Origin: Henricia sp. BOLD:AAB3569
Lineage: Eukaryota > Echinodermata > Asteroidea > Spinulosida > Echinasteridae
NCBI GenBank assembly: GCA_037783545.1
Contig: JBBELK010000522.1
Location: 186,001 to 250,000, forward strand
Direction of reading: 5' to 3'
Length of the DNA stretch: 64,000 nucleotides
The translations under genes were made by a program, and so were the position numbers. The notes beneath the pieces are model-generated. The model saw only the letters and a program-made list of their open reading frames with translations, was not told the origin of the DNA and ran no database searches. Positions 21,001-28,700 of this stretch are shown piece by piece (within the stretch, counting starts at the first letter, position 1; each line of letters opens with the position of its first letter).

Positions 21001-23263
21001 CATACCAGAGAATGCTGTGTCATAAATTCCGTTGCAGTGGCTATTCTCGTGCTAAAATTAAATTTGGGTGGGTCCAGTTGTGTTGTCAAGTGGGGGGTGG
21101 GGGGGGGGAGGTTGTGGAACATGCCCCTCCTCTCCTCCTGAAGACAAAAGTGCACCCCTTGTGCCCCCCTCTTCCAAAGAGGGGAAATTAGTGACCTACA
21201 GTTAAAGTGGTAATGAGTCTCCCTCTAATCGAGTCCAGAGTCAAGTCAAACTGCCTTCGTGACCCAAGTCAAGTCAAATCGAACTGCTTTTGAGTCCAAC
21301 ATCAAGTCTTATGGCCTTCGAGTCCCAAGTCAAGTCGTATGACACCAGTGCCAATTCAAGTCGAGCATACTGGTCAAGTCGGTTCGAGTCAATTAAGTAG
21401 TCACGACATTAAATTTGTTCAAGCTAATTTCAAAATAAGTGTACCGGTAAACGCTTAAACTTGCATTCCTGTAGGTTATTTTTGTTGTTCTGGCCAATAA
21501 TGCTCCATGTTAAAACAAAGCTTTAAGTCATAAGCTTCTGTAGTGCTGACATACAATTTGGACCTCAAAATTACAAGTCAAGTCATTTGATGAGTCATGT
21601 CATTTGAGGTTCGAGTGTCAAGTCAAGTCAATCAGGTCATTTCAGGGTCAAGTCAAGTCAAGTCAATCAGGTCATTTCAGGGTCAAGTCAAGTCAAGTCA
21701 AGTCAAGTAAGTGAAAATCGAGACTCTGTTTGACATGGTAGACTATAGACCATATTAAATAGCTGCCATCGCGTGGGGCAATTTTGTGTTCCTTGATGAC
21801 GTGCATGGTTGCACATTGTGTGCTTACATTGTTGACTAATATGTCAAAAGTTGTCCCAAAAGATGGCAGCTACATGTACATACTTGATATGGTCTATTGA
21901 CCCCTTATCCCTGGGGCAGTCACATTAACCCCATTCTCACTGGAGAAATCACTTCGTTCGACGATGATTAGACAAAGAGATTTCCTGATGTGAACATACG
22001 CCTCTTAATTCGACGATGATTATAATCGCTTCATTCGATGAAGGACATAGCTTCATTCGACGAAGAGATCGCTTCATTCGAAGAAGCAAATTTGTAATGT
22101 GAACGATCCCTTCGTTCAACGAAGCGATTTGACGGACCTGTTGCACAAGCACGTTGTGCGTCGAGTGCCTAGCAAGAGTTGTTTTTGATGCGCCGCTGGA
22201 AAACCACACAGCGCCTCTAGACACTTGAAGCTCAGCGCTTGATGTGCGATGCACATGTAGGACATCCCATGGCTTTATTCGATCTTCGTTAGCGGTCGAT
22301 CTTCGTTCGATCTTCGAAGAATAATCACAAACATTGCCTTTCATTGCAGTTCATTTGAACACATGTAGCTTGTGACTTAAATTTAAACCCATGGGCTTGT
22401 GGTGGACTTGTGAAGGCTCGTGAGGACTTGCATGTACATGTATGGTGGACTTGTAATGGACTCAATTAAAACCCTGACATGCAGTCTATTGTACATTTTG
22501 TACATCACTATAGACCAATCCGGTAACTGAGGTCTCCTTCCCTGTATATCCGCCATAGCTGGGGGCGTCCACTGCATGGATTGTGCATTTTGTGTTGCTG
22601 TTGGAACGAAAAGCGCTCATCCATTACATGCACGCGAAGCACCCCCTTTACGTGCACGCAACGCGCCCTCCTACAAAAATGGGCAACTTGTTCGGAGTAA
22701 ACAAATACAACTTCAGCAACAGCAAAAAACATACAGTTCATTCAGTGGAAGCTCCCCAGCTATGGCGGATATAAAGAAATGGAGTCCTTGGCTCTCGGAT
22801 TGGGATATAGTTACTAGCACATGTATCTGGCGACTACAGCATGTACATGGGTCTTTCTATAAATTAGGGGTCCAAAAGTGTGACATTTGGTGTCCCCCGT
22901 TACACCTAATATGTGTTATTTTTCGTACAAAAATCAATAAAATGGCTTTAAATCATTTTTTATGAATTGTACTTTATGTTCTCACTCTTTGAGATGTAAA
23001 GTATTTAAAGAATGTGTCCTGAATTTACACAAACAAGAAGTAAAATGTAACGGGGGACACCAACATTGGACCCCTAATTTATAGAAAGACCCACATAGTA
23101 CATGTCTACTTGTTACTTGAAGTTTGACCAAAAGACTTTGAAGGAATACTGGAACAAATAATCAGATACAAAAATCAATTTCTACAATGTGCACTAACCT
23201 TATCCGAATTATCTTCTTGTGCCCCAACTGAACTGGGAGGAAAGTACGCATAACAACAGCCAT
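1393..23263 (-). CDS. PPP1R9: Neurabin/spinophilin (PPP1R9) homologue, N-terminal part
   Basis: Neurabin and spinophilin are actin-bundling scaffolds that dock protein phosphatase 1 at synapses and cell junctions. What is visible is one large exon (1393-3064) and a possible first coding exon (23199-23263). The large exon gives a Ser/Pro/Glu-rich, mostly disordered protein with a KLRHLFE-like helix near its start, RFKNARMLFE about 100 residues on, and RFDTK. These resemble, in order and spacing, the RIKNLF, TRKMFE and SRFD motifs of the vertebrate N-terminal actin-binding region. The PP1 motif, PDZ domain and coiled coil are not in the window and should lie left of 1. The head-to-head neighbour is a sarcoglycan gene, as in both vertebrate paralogue pairs. 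Motif likeness alone is weak; the gene order makes the call convincing. Confidence 0.72.
4383..4523. mobile_element. MITE, 'AGACCGTATC' foldback family
   Basis: Terminal inverted words ACAGACCGTATCGAATAGC and GATACGGTCTATAG enclose about 110 bp, with GTGGGGCA and TGCCCCAC just inside. Relatives lie at 21744-21898 and 43754-43904. Ends suggest a TA target. Confidence 0.7.
6202..6605. mobile_element. Foldback element with CRE-like palindromes in both arms
   Basis: CAATAGACCT at 6202 pairs with AGGTCTATTG ending at 6605. The arms continue inward through AATGACGTCACGCAATG, TTTACCGCGGTGCATTATGG and CTCTGCATC. Each arm holds one TGACGTCA. The central 200 bp has no long reading frame. Confidence 0.85.
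7892..8097. mobile_element. Foldback element, TGTCCGCATTGGACTTTT ends
   Basis: Perfect 18 bp terminal inverted repeats enclose 170 bp with further internal self-complementarity (CGGGAAAAGTT repeated). No target duplication could be recognised. Confidence 0.75.
8400..8540. repeat. Tandem duplication with TACATGTAC palindromes
   Basis: CCCCCTGTGGCGAACGAGTTAC, in slightly varied form, occurs twice (about 8419 and 8480). Each copy is followed by a TACATGTACTGTAC(C/A)GGTACATGTACA block. The palindromic blocks can form hairpins. Confidence 0.65.
9184..9325. mobile_element. Near-perfect foldback element
   Basis: The left arm (TAATATTGGATG, then GGGTGATATGAGAATATACC and ACGAGTCAT) is complemented by the right arm (ATGACTCGT, GGTATATTCTCATATCACCC, CATCCAATATTA). 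Only a short spacer separates them, so one strand could form a hairpin of more than 50 bp. Confidence 0.8.
9819..10125. repeat. Fragments of SINE family A
   Basis: CAGCCGGGGCTGTATACTCC with GGGAGCTGAGA (9819-9864) and GATCATAGGGCTC (near 10110) match body segments of the copy at 1-316. They are separated by unrelated sequence. Confidence 0.5.
10172..10262. repeat. Short repeats of GGGTATTAGGGAGACA
   Basis: Three direct copies of GGTATTAGGGAGACA are followed by an inverted TGTCTCCCTAAT. Next to it (10264-10345) are AGGT..AAGAACCATTTT units. Probably a decayed foldback element. Confidence 0.5.
11011..11380 (+). repeat. SINE family A, near full length
   Basis: tRNA-derived head: A-box-like GTGGCCAAGCGGTGTGG (11020) and B-box GGGTTCGAATCCCAC (11079). 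The body contains CCCTTGGGCAAGGCACC, and an ATT-rich tail ends near 11368. The tRNA ends do not pair as an acceptor stem, so this is a SINE rather than a functional tRNA gene. The 113-codon open frame across it is not a gene. Confidence 0.85.
11510..11705 (+). repeat. Direct repeat unit shared with 12037-12095 and 13226-13350
   Basis: AATTGAGCAAGCGGTAGCCG (11510) recurs at 12040. GATGACGTCACAGATTTCCA with CCTACCTTGGTATGAATACC (11566-11610) and the segment up to CCATGATTTAAAGGCCCAG recur at 13226-13345. A decayed form of the first part is at 18998. This suggests fragments of one longer element. Confidence 0.65.
11709..11950. mobile_element. TTAA-type element, AGGCCCAGTGTATCATTTG end
   Basis: Begins at TTAA (11705-11708) followed by AGGCCCAGTGTATCATTTGC. 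The interior includes CAACTACCCAATGAAA and GATCGTTTGCAAACGAT. An inverted copy is at 44515-44709. The right boundary here is uncertain. Confidence 0.6.
12510..12962. mobile_element. Foldback element, GGTCCAAAATGTTTGGTGTCC family
   Basis: GGGTGATTCCCAAAATTAGG pairs with the inverted CCTAATTTTGGGAATTACCC at the right end. Inner words GGTGTCCC and GGACCCC are shared with the shorter element at 22848-23093. No coding capacity. Confidence 0.8.
13345..13475. repeat. Fragment of the 700 bp foldback family of 19239-19938
   Basis: TTCTAAATACTGAAAG, CATCAAAATCGTTGCC and AAAATGGAATCTTTAA match the arms of the element at 19239-19938 in order. Only one arm is present. A small hairpin, GCCACCCAG...CTGGGTGGC, interrupts it. 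Confidence 0.6.
13550..14650. other. CpG-rich stretch of unknown nature
   Basis: CG dinucleotides are far denser here than in the flanks (for example CGCGACCTTACGGCGAC and GGCGATCGACGGCGATCCCG). Many CGTC and GACG words occur in both orientations. Open frames on both strands stay below 100 codons and none carries a recognisable motif. It could be a young repeat not yet depleted of CpG, or an unmethylated regulatory region. Confidence 0.4.
14977..15125. mobile_element. Foldback element, AAGCCAGTTCGGA ends
   Basis: ATAAGCCAGTTCGGAATCTC and GAGACTCCGAACTGGCTTAT are inverted. A second inner pair is TTTGAGATAAACA and TGTTTATCTCAAA. The total is 149 bp, with a possible TA target. Confidence 0.8.
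16684..16783 (+). repeat. 16 bp tandem array, ACTCGACCCCGGGACA
   Basis: About six head-to-tail units with almost no divergence. A second array of the same unit, same orientation, is at 17166-17229. Open frames across it simply repeat the 16-residue translation of the unit and are not genes. Confidence 0.9.
16800..17149. mobile_element. Foldback element between the two 16 bp arrays
   Basis: GGACCCTCCGGATC at 16800 pairs with GATCCGGAGGGTCC ending at 17149. The arms also share AAGTACCTAGTTTGACTTCT and CCTTTTACCACCATGTA with their complements. Confidence 0.8.
17166..17229 (+). repeat. 16 bp tandem array, second block
   Basis: About four units of ACTCGACCCCGGGACA in the same orientation as 16684-16783, just outside the right arm of the foldback element. 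Confidence 0.88.
17524..17643. mobile_element. TTAA-flanked MITE, AGGCACAGGCTCGTCAGCAA family
   Basis: Almost fully palindromic. TTAA stands at 17520-17523 and again at 17644-17647. Ends are AGGCACAGGCTCGTCAGCAA and its complement. Arms include AATTCGTGCCACGAAATACG. Relatives: 49708-49840, 59778-59862, 60175-60307. Confidence 0.88.
17655..17969. mobile_element. Foldback element, AATTACCTCCTGGAATCAAC family, copy 1
   Basis: GAAATTACCTCCTGGAATCA and TGATTCCAGGAGGTAATTTC are inverted at the ends. AGTGCAAATGGGAAGTATAT and related words lie inside. The second copy follows at once (17994-18351). Confidence 0.8.
17994..18351. mobile_element. Foldback element, AATTACCTCCTGGAATCAAC family, copy 2
   Basis: Ends CAAAGATTTTAAGGGAATTA and its complement TAATTTCCTTAAAATCTTTG. 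The interior parallels copy 1 (AGTAATGCACAAA, GCGCGACAACAGAGGGCGCT). Two copies side by side suggest tandem insertion or unequal exchange. Confidence 0.8.
19239..19938. mobile_element. 700 bp foldback element
   Basis: TACTTCCAAATACTGAAAGT begins the left arm. ACTTTCAGTATTTGGAAGTA ends the right arm. The arms run about 150 bp through AAAATGGAATCTTTAAGCAA and its complement. The centre holds CTCATCCAAAAATGGTACGT and no long frame. Confidence 0.82.
20386..20592. repeat. Interspersed repeat, inverted copy at 29163-29365
   Basis: CCACAGTAAAAGGGGACATT, ATACCTCTGTCTGGTCTCAA and AGTTGTTCTGAAGAGATAAC match the complement of 29163-29365. Both copies end near GGACGGACACTTG. A more diverged relative appears around 49200-49350. 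Confidence 0.7.
20593..21219. other. No gene seen
   Basis: Contains AAGTTACGTTACGTTATGTT repeats (20660-20700), TACATGTAC words and a G-rich run (21091-21110). The 100-codon open frame at 20839-21141 has no recognisable motif and ends in low complexity. Confidence 0.5.
21220..21720. repeat. AAGTC pentamer-rich low-complexity tract
   Basis: Dozens of GTCAAGTCAAGTCAA-type words lie on the plus strand. At 21600-21720 a larger unit, CAATCAGGTCATTTCAGGGT, is repeated. No coding signal. Confidence 0.8.
21744..21898. mobile_element. MITE, 'AGACCGTATC' foldback family
   Basis: TATAGACCATATTAAATAGC and GATATGGTCTAT are inverted ends. Inside are CTGCCATCGCGTGGGGCA and AGATGGCAGCTAC, as in the copies at 4383 and 43754. 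Confidence 0.7.
21927..22330. mobile_element. Foldback element, CGTTCTCACTAGAGAAATCG family, diverged copy
   Basis: The left end TAACCCCATTCTCACTGGAG leads into many TTCGTTCGACGAAG-like palindromes. The right end is eroded near 22330. Better preserved members are 60617-60895 and 31883-32601. The 131-codon frame across it is repeat-derived. Confidence 0.65.
22511..22790. mobile_element. Foldback element, CCGCCATAGCTGGGG arms
   Basis: TATATCCGCCATAGCTGGGG near the left end is complemented by CCCCAGCTATGGCGGATATA near the right. Outer words GACCAATCCGG and CTCGGATTGGGATAT also pair. The words AGCTATGGCGGATG and GTCCTTGGAATGGTC at 43713-43756 are related. Confidence 0.7.
22848..23093. mobile_element. 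Foldback element, TGGGTCTTTCTATAAATTAG ends
   Basis: Perfect inverted ends (TGGGTCTTTCTATAAATTAG and its complement). They continue with GGGGTCC and GGACCCC, then GGTGTCCCCCGTTAC and its complement. It lies just downstream of the putative PPP1R9 exon 1. Confidence 0.88.
23199..23263 (-). CDS. Possible first coding exon of the PPP1R9-like gene
   Basis: Minus strand: ATG at 23263 with a strong context (AAAGATGGC), 21 codons, then a donor (AAG|GTTAGT) after 23199. It ends in phase 2, which is exactly the phase the exon at 3064 needs; the other two frames would hit stops after joining. The 21 residues do not resemble the vertebrate neurabin start. The chance of a phase match is one in three, and the intron would be 20 kb. 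The exon may instead be 5' UTR with the real start at 3039, or not an exon at all. Confidence 0.35.
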
Positions 23264-25756
23264 CTTTAAATTCTATACTTCCAAAAAAGTCTTCAACTTG
23301 GGGGGAAAAAATATATCCGTCTGTGTTGATGTTCCGTCGAAGAGCCCTGGTCCACTCTTGCCAAGTTCCACACCCAAAACCCCCGCTTGAGTATCAGCAC
23401 TATGTCTGTGTGGTATTTACAGCTCACGCTTCCCTTGCACTGACCGTGCTTTTATCCCCTTGCGGATCGCTTCGTCGTAAGTTCTTTCCCCTAACTCCAA
23501 TGGTAAAAACACTATCAGTCATCAAGACTACGTAGTAAGCAAAAGTCATCATCCAGCCGTCGTCTTCAAAAAAAAAAAAATAGTGACCCTTGGATGGGAA
23601 TCTTATACCCCCTTTCTATAGCGAAGGTGGAGTGTTCCATTCTGGACTGATTCTTTAACTAGGTCGTGGACGTTTCTCGTGTCACGTTTTCCTTCCTGTG
23701 ATGAAGTGAACACTAATAAACCTTTTGTGCACTTGGGTATCTTGTGTGTAAAACTTTATCTGATGACACAAAGTATTTTATGCCTGGAAAAGACTAATTT
23801 AGAGATTCCAGGAAAGTGTAGGATTTGACACAGTTCTGTCGTGCATGCAGCATACATCAGTATTTGACTTCAATTTGCTTTTTCCTGCAGTTAAGTTTTT
23901 GGCAACTTTTCAAAAATTTATATTGGTCATTATATTAATGAGCTGCTTACTTTATGCAGTGGTTTGAGCTATGTTAAAGAACGTGTGAACTGTACATTTA
24001 TGCTGCACTTATACATGTACATTCAAAATTAATGGCGAAGGTGAATATACACATGTATATAGATAAAGCTTTTTTTTTTATTACAACCACAAATCTGAAT
24101 TTTTTGCGAAAACTTACATGATGTGTCAATTAAAGTTAGAACACATCATTGGTAATCTCGAAAATCAGAAATGTTCACAGATTTACACATAACTTACACA
24201 ACATAAACATGATGACGGTACTAAACATCCCCTGAAATGGTTTCGTCTAAAGTGCTATAGTTTTTTAGAAATGAGTAAAACAATTATTTTTCGTCTCATG
24301 AGACGTAAATTCATTTCACCCCAAAACCATTTCGCCCTGCACCACTTCGCCCTGAACCACTTCGCCCCAAAACCCACATTGCCCCCAAACCACTTCGTCC
24401 TTACACCACTCTGTCCAAATGCCACTTCACCCCAAAATACTTTATACACAGGCCGTGGTTTGGGGCGAAGTGGTTCGGGGCAAAATGGTTTTAGGGCGAA
24501 GTGACCGTAAAGCCTTTTTTGACTGTTTTCTCAAAAGTTAGATAAAGTACGGAGCTGGTTTTTGCTCAGGTTGGTTTTAATCATGCATATCTTCAATCAC
24601 ACAGGGAGATTAAACCATTTGTAACGGTTTACCAATCATGTGTTCTGCCTTTAAGATTCAAAGTGCTATTTTCACTGCAAAGGTCACCGCATATGCAGGT
24701 CATTCGTGGGCTACTTTGCATTGCGGAACTGGTGCTGGATTTGTCAGTTAAAAATACAACCTCGCGCAATCTACAAGCCTGTCAGAACCGCCTTTTTCAA
24801 TCCACTTTTTTTTCCAACCAGACCAAATTTTGGGGGGTTGGCTCAATGACGCAGGGGTAAAAATAAGCCTCGATTTCCACTTCTCACCCCCTGTGCCACC
24901 CCCGAACCACCGCCCGATATTGCTCTATCCCCGGGACGAGTTCAACCCTGCTAGGGACCAGGGTTTAAAAATTTTGCCCGGGGGTGAGACACTTTCCTCG
25001 GGGTGAGAACGGTAGTGTGAAAAGGGACAGGGGTGAGTTCTCACTTCATCCGGCTTCAACTTGCCATTTTGTAAAATGTGGGTTTCAGTTTGGTTTCAAT
25101 TTGGGCCTGTACACATGCTGTACCTGCATTTGCTCTGAATTACACAGTACAGTCAAACCTAATTGTTATAAATAGAGAGGTCCCTGGGAGTTTGCATATA
25201 AAATATTCATGTACCTTTTTCCAACAGGAACCGTGTACAGAATGAAAAACATGGATTGTGAACCTCAAAATGTCCTTGATATAAGCAGAATGTTGTATTA
25301 ACAGTGCTCTTGTTATCCAGGCCCCTACTGTACATGTACAGTATTACATACATGTATATCACCAATTCACAATACAATTTGTCAGCGGATAATTAATACG
25401 ACCTTTGCCACAGCTGTGGTGATCCCTATCCCACTATATGACATGTCCGCTCATTACAGGAGCTTGACTCAGTCTCACACACAGGATCCTCTGGCTAACC
25501 GGAAAAAAACAGACTTTACAGGGGACCCAATACCCACCGTGGAATAGTAGCACGTCAGGCGGAAGGATATACCTGATTTGTCCTGGCTGAGTAAATAAAT
25601 GCTTCAGGGATTCTTACGAAAAGTCAATCTATTGTGATATGTTTTGGGGAATGTGCATAGGTGTAGAATGAACTGGAGCTTACATAGAGTAGAAGTTTCT
25701 AACTAAAGCACAGGCAGGAAGAGAGTATTTTGTTCTGTGGTCGTCAGAGACAAAAT
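23264..25756. other. Shared upstream region of the two divergent genes
   Basis: About 2.5 kb between the putative PPP1R9 start and the sarcoglycan start. It holds the TTAA element at 24134-24650 and otherwise no gene. No TATA box or CpG island stands out. Any bidirectional regulatory sequence would be expected in 23264-24133 or 24651-25756, but I cannot point to one. Confidence 0.45.
24134..24650. mobile_element. 517 bp TTAA element with 15 bp internal repeats, copy 1
   Basis: TTAA flanks at 24130-24133 and 24651-24654. Inverted ends contain ACAT(G/C)ATTGGTAA. The centre holds about eight units of the type TTCGCCCTGAACCAC, then the unit inverted (GTGGTTTGGGGCGAA). Copies at 50775-51291 and 54730-55250 are very similar, in the opposite orientation. 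Confidence 0.88.
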
Positions 25757-25784
25757 ATGGCAGTTTTCTTAATACTCGTACAAG
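25757..25784 (+). CDS. SGCE: Sarcoglycan exon 1 (signal peptide start)
   Basis: ATG at 25757 in the context AAATATGG, nine codons, then donor CAAG|GTATGG. With exon 2 it encodes a typical hydrophobic signal peptide, which supports this start. Any 5' UTR lies upstream and is not delimited. Confidence 0.8.
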
Positions 25785-28700
25785 GTATGGACACAGTGTG
25801 CATTATCCTCTTTTATTTGGACTTACATGTAGTTGTTTTGCGACTGCTCTAAATTGTTTTGTACACAAATCGTGGACCCTATCATTCCTAGTGTTAAACG
25901 TCCCCCATTTGAATACAGAAACCCGCATATGTTAGCTTGTGTGTGTTTACACTAGGAATAGAAAAAGCAGACACAGATTAAACACTTTTATTGCAACCAC
26001 AAAACTTTAGACTTGCTGCCAGGTATTCAGCTGTATGTAAAAGGTGGATTGAAAAAGTAGTGCTGTATGACTCAGACTCGAGACTTGAGACTCTAGTTGA
26101 TTTGAGGTACTGTTAAAAGTGACCTGGCTTGGACTCGAACCACTTTGCAAATGACGTATTGGACTCAAGTCACTGACAGAAATTACTTGGATTGACTCGG
26201 ACTTTAACATTCTTCTTTTTGTAATAAAACTGCAAGCCAAAATCAAAGGCAATTTTACTCTACTTGAGACTTGAACAGAAGGAGACTTGTTCCAACACTG
26301 TGAAAAGGACAAATCAAACCAAGGCCTGATCCGACTTTTTCTCAATTTGGATAGCATTTACACTTGCCTTTGATTTGGCTTGAACTTTTTCGGATAAAAT
26401 GCTGAATCAGATGTGGATCTGATCCAGCAAGTCTAAATCAATTGTAGAAGTGCTATTAATCATCTCAACTGTATGTGTAGTGCATGTGTTACTTCCTGTA
26501 CTTTAAGAAGAGACATCAAAACTCATTATTCAAAGGCAACCTGACATGTGACATGCCTTCTTTAACTTTTTTTAAATTTGTGCATATAGTTTAACAGGCC
26601 TTGAAATAACCCACAGCACCATGGCAAATTGCCATCGGTGCCCTATGCTTTTGCTGTGTTGCCCTTAAAGAGTTCTTTCACAAATTTTCCATTTCCTCAT
26701 TCAGGTGCCCTTTTGAAAGTGAATTTCGAGGCCAGGTTTAATGTAGGCCTATGTGCACAACAGCAGAAAAAAATCTTAATGTTTTAGCGGAACTTAGCAC
26801 TTAAAAGGGTGTATGGCACTATTACACTGTGTTTACACTCGAACCGGCAAAGGTAGATACAGACTCAGCATTTTTATTGCGACCAAAAAACTGAAGATTT
26901 GCCGCGTTTACACTATACACCTCGATCCGGCTTCAACTCACCTTCAGAAATCGCAAAAGTCACCACTAATTGTATTAACTGCAGTGCATGCATGAGTTGT
27001 TAGGTGTTGAGGTACTGGTGCCAGATTGGTCAATTAAATCTACCCCACGGCAGGCACTGCCCCAAGGACACTCAAATTGCCGAATCTGTATTCGGGTAGC
27101 ATTTACACTACAAGCGACTTTGACAATTGCGGGGTTGAACCCCGCAACTGCAGGGGTTCAACCCTACCCCAAAGGCGACTTAAAAAGGAGAATCAGACCT
27201 GGGTCTGATCCGCCTTTTTTAATTCACCTTTTGCATTTACACTTAGCGCCTACCAGGCTTCAACTCGCCTTTTTGGAAATTGCGAAGTTCGATTCGGCAA
27301 AGGCGAATCGAGTGTAAACGGGCCTTTAATTTTACAGCCTGTAGACTAAATGCAATTTAAGCTTATCTTCCACCTTTATAAACATCAAAATACATGGGTG
27401 GGTGGTGCCATTGGCAGCCAACGACCAGAGACACAGAGTAATCCCTGGGATCTTTTAAGTGCATTGTACAAGTTTACATTCCTTCCAAAGGATGTGGCAA
27501 TTGTGCTTAAGTGCCTTGCTCAAGGGCACATGTACCACTACCTGGTGTTGAACCTGAATACCAAATGTTCCCATGAATGATGCGAGTCAACGGCCCAAAC
27601 CACTCGGCCACTGCACCCTACATATCAGAGCCGGAGACACACCATTTTATTGACAATTTTGTTTTCTTCTTACTTTTGTTTTCATCTAGTTTTACTATTT
27701 GCCGCGTCGCTGTCATCCTGCGAAGAGGCTTCAGTGGGCATCAACTTTCAGTATGTTTTCGAAAAGGAGAACTTCTTTGGACATGTCTTAGTTGGTAATT
27801 CAATCCTTAATTTTGGTTCAGAAACTTAGCTTACGGCCAGGAAATGCATTAGAGGAGGGTCATGAGACTGTAGGCATGGTAGGATGCCTTCAGTATTTGT
27901 GACTCGTACATTAAGGTCAAAAGTTACAGACAGGATTTTAAGTCTTAGTGTGTACTGTGTAGGTGTCTAGACACCAACCTCCTAGCTTCCCTTAATAATA
28001 ATACCTTTTCCAAAATGGTACGTATTTTTCAAAATGGTACGTGGTACATGTACATGTCAAGGTTGAATTCAAGTCTATAATTAGGCCTGCTTCAAACGTC
28101 GCGCTTATGCCGTGTCAAATTAAATTATACTTGGCACGACGTTTGCACGGCAGTGGCTTCAAACGTCGAACTTAATTGCAAACTCCCAGTCGAGCTTAAA
28201 TACATCCAACATGGCGGGTGAGTCGTGTGCACGTCATGGACGTTGTGCACGTGCGTTTTCTATTCTGTCTATTATACCTCGCCATTTTATTATTTTGATG
28301 CACTTGTTTGTTGGTTATTTCTTTACTCACATACGCGCTGCGAGCATGCGCATTCTACTTTGTGAAAAAAATTGTGGACCAACTTCGAACTGGAATTAAA
28401 TTCGACACAGCAGAAGCACGACGTTTAAAGCCGCCGCACTAAATTGAGTTAGCACGGCAGACCCTGTCGAGCAAAATGTTTCTGCCGGGCCGAATTTATT
28501 TTGCGGAGCCAAATGGCTTTAAACGTCGTTCTTGTGCCGTGTCTAATTTAAAAAATCAAGTTCAATTAAAAATGACACGGCATAAGCGTGACGTTTGAAG
28601 CGGGCCTAACTAAATTTCGTAGAACAAAGCGATTTCTCTATTGAAAACGGGGTCATAGATGCAGTAATACTTCAGAAAACTCCAGGTCTTTCCAGTCAAA

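Larger units (their letters stand above)
3065..23198 (-). other. PPP1R9-like intron 1, filled with repeats
   Basis: About 20 kb with no convincing exon on either strand. Elements I could delimit are listed separately. Stretches 3065-4380, 4525-6200, 6606-7890, 8100-9180, 15126-16660, 18352-19238 and 19939-20385 show only AT-rich DNA, TACATGTA words and undelimited repeat debris. Open frames in this span are short and lack codon bias or splice signals. If 23199-23263 is not a true exon, this stretch is simply intergenic or 5' UTR intron. Confidence 0.5.

Noticed and set aside
23199-23390. Longer minus-strand frame through the same region ending EDNSDK before the donor
   Set aside because: It looks protein-like but would join the exon at 3064 in a frame that stops at once, and an upstream TGA lacks a good acceptor after it.
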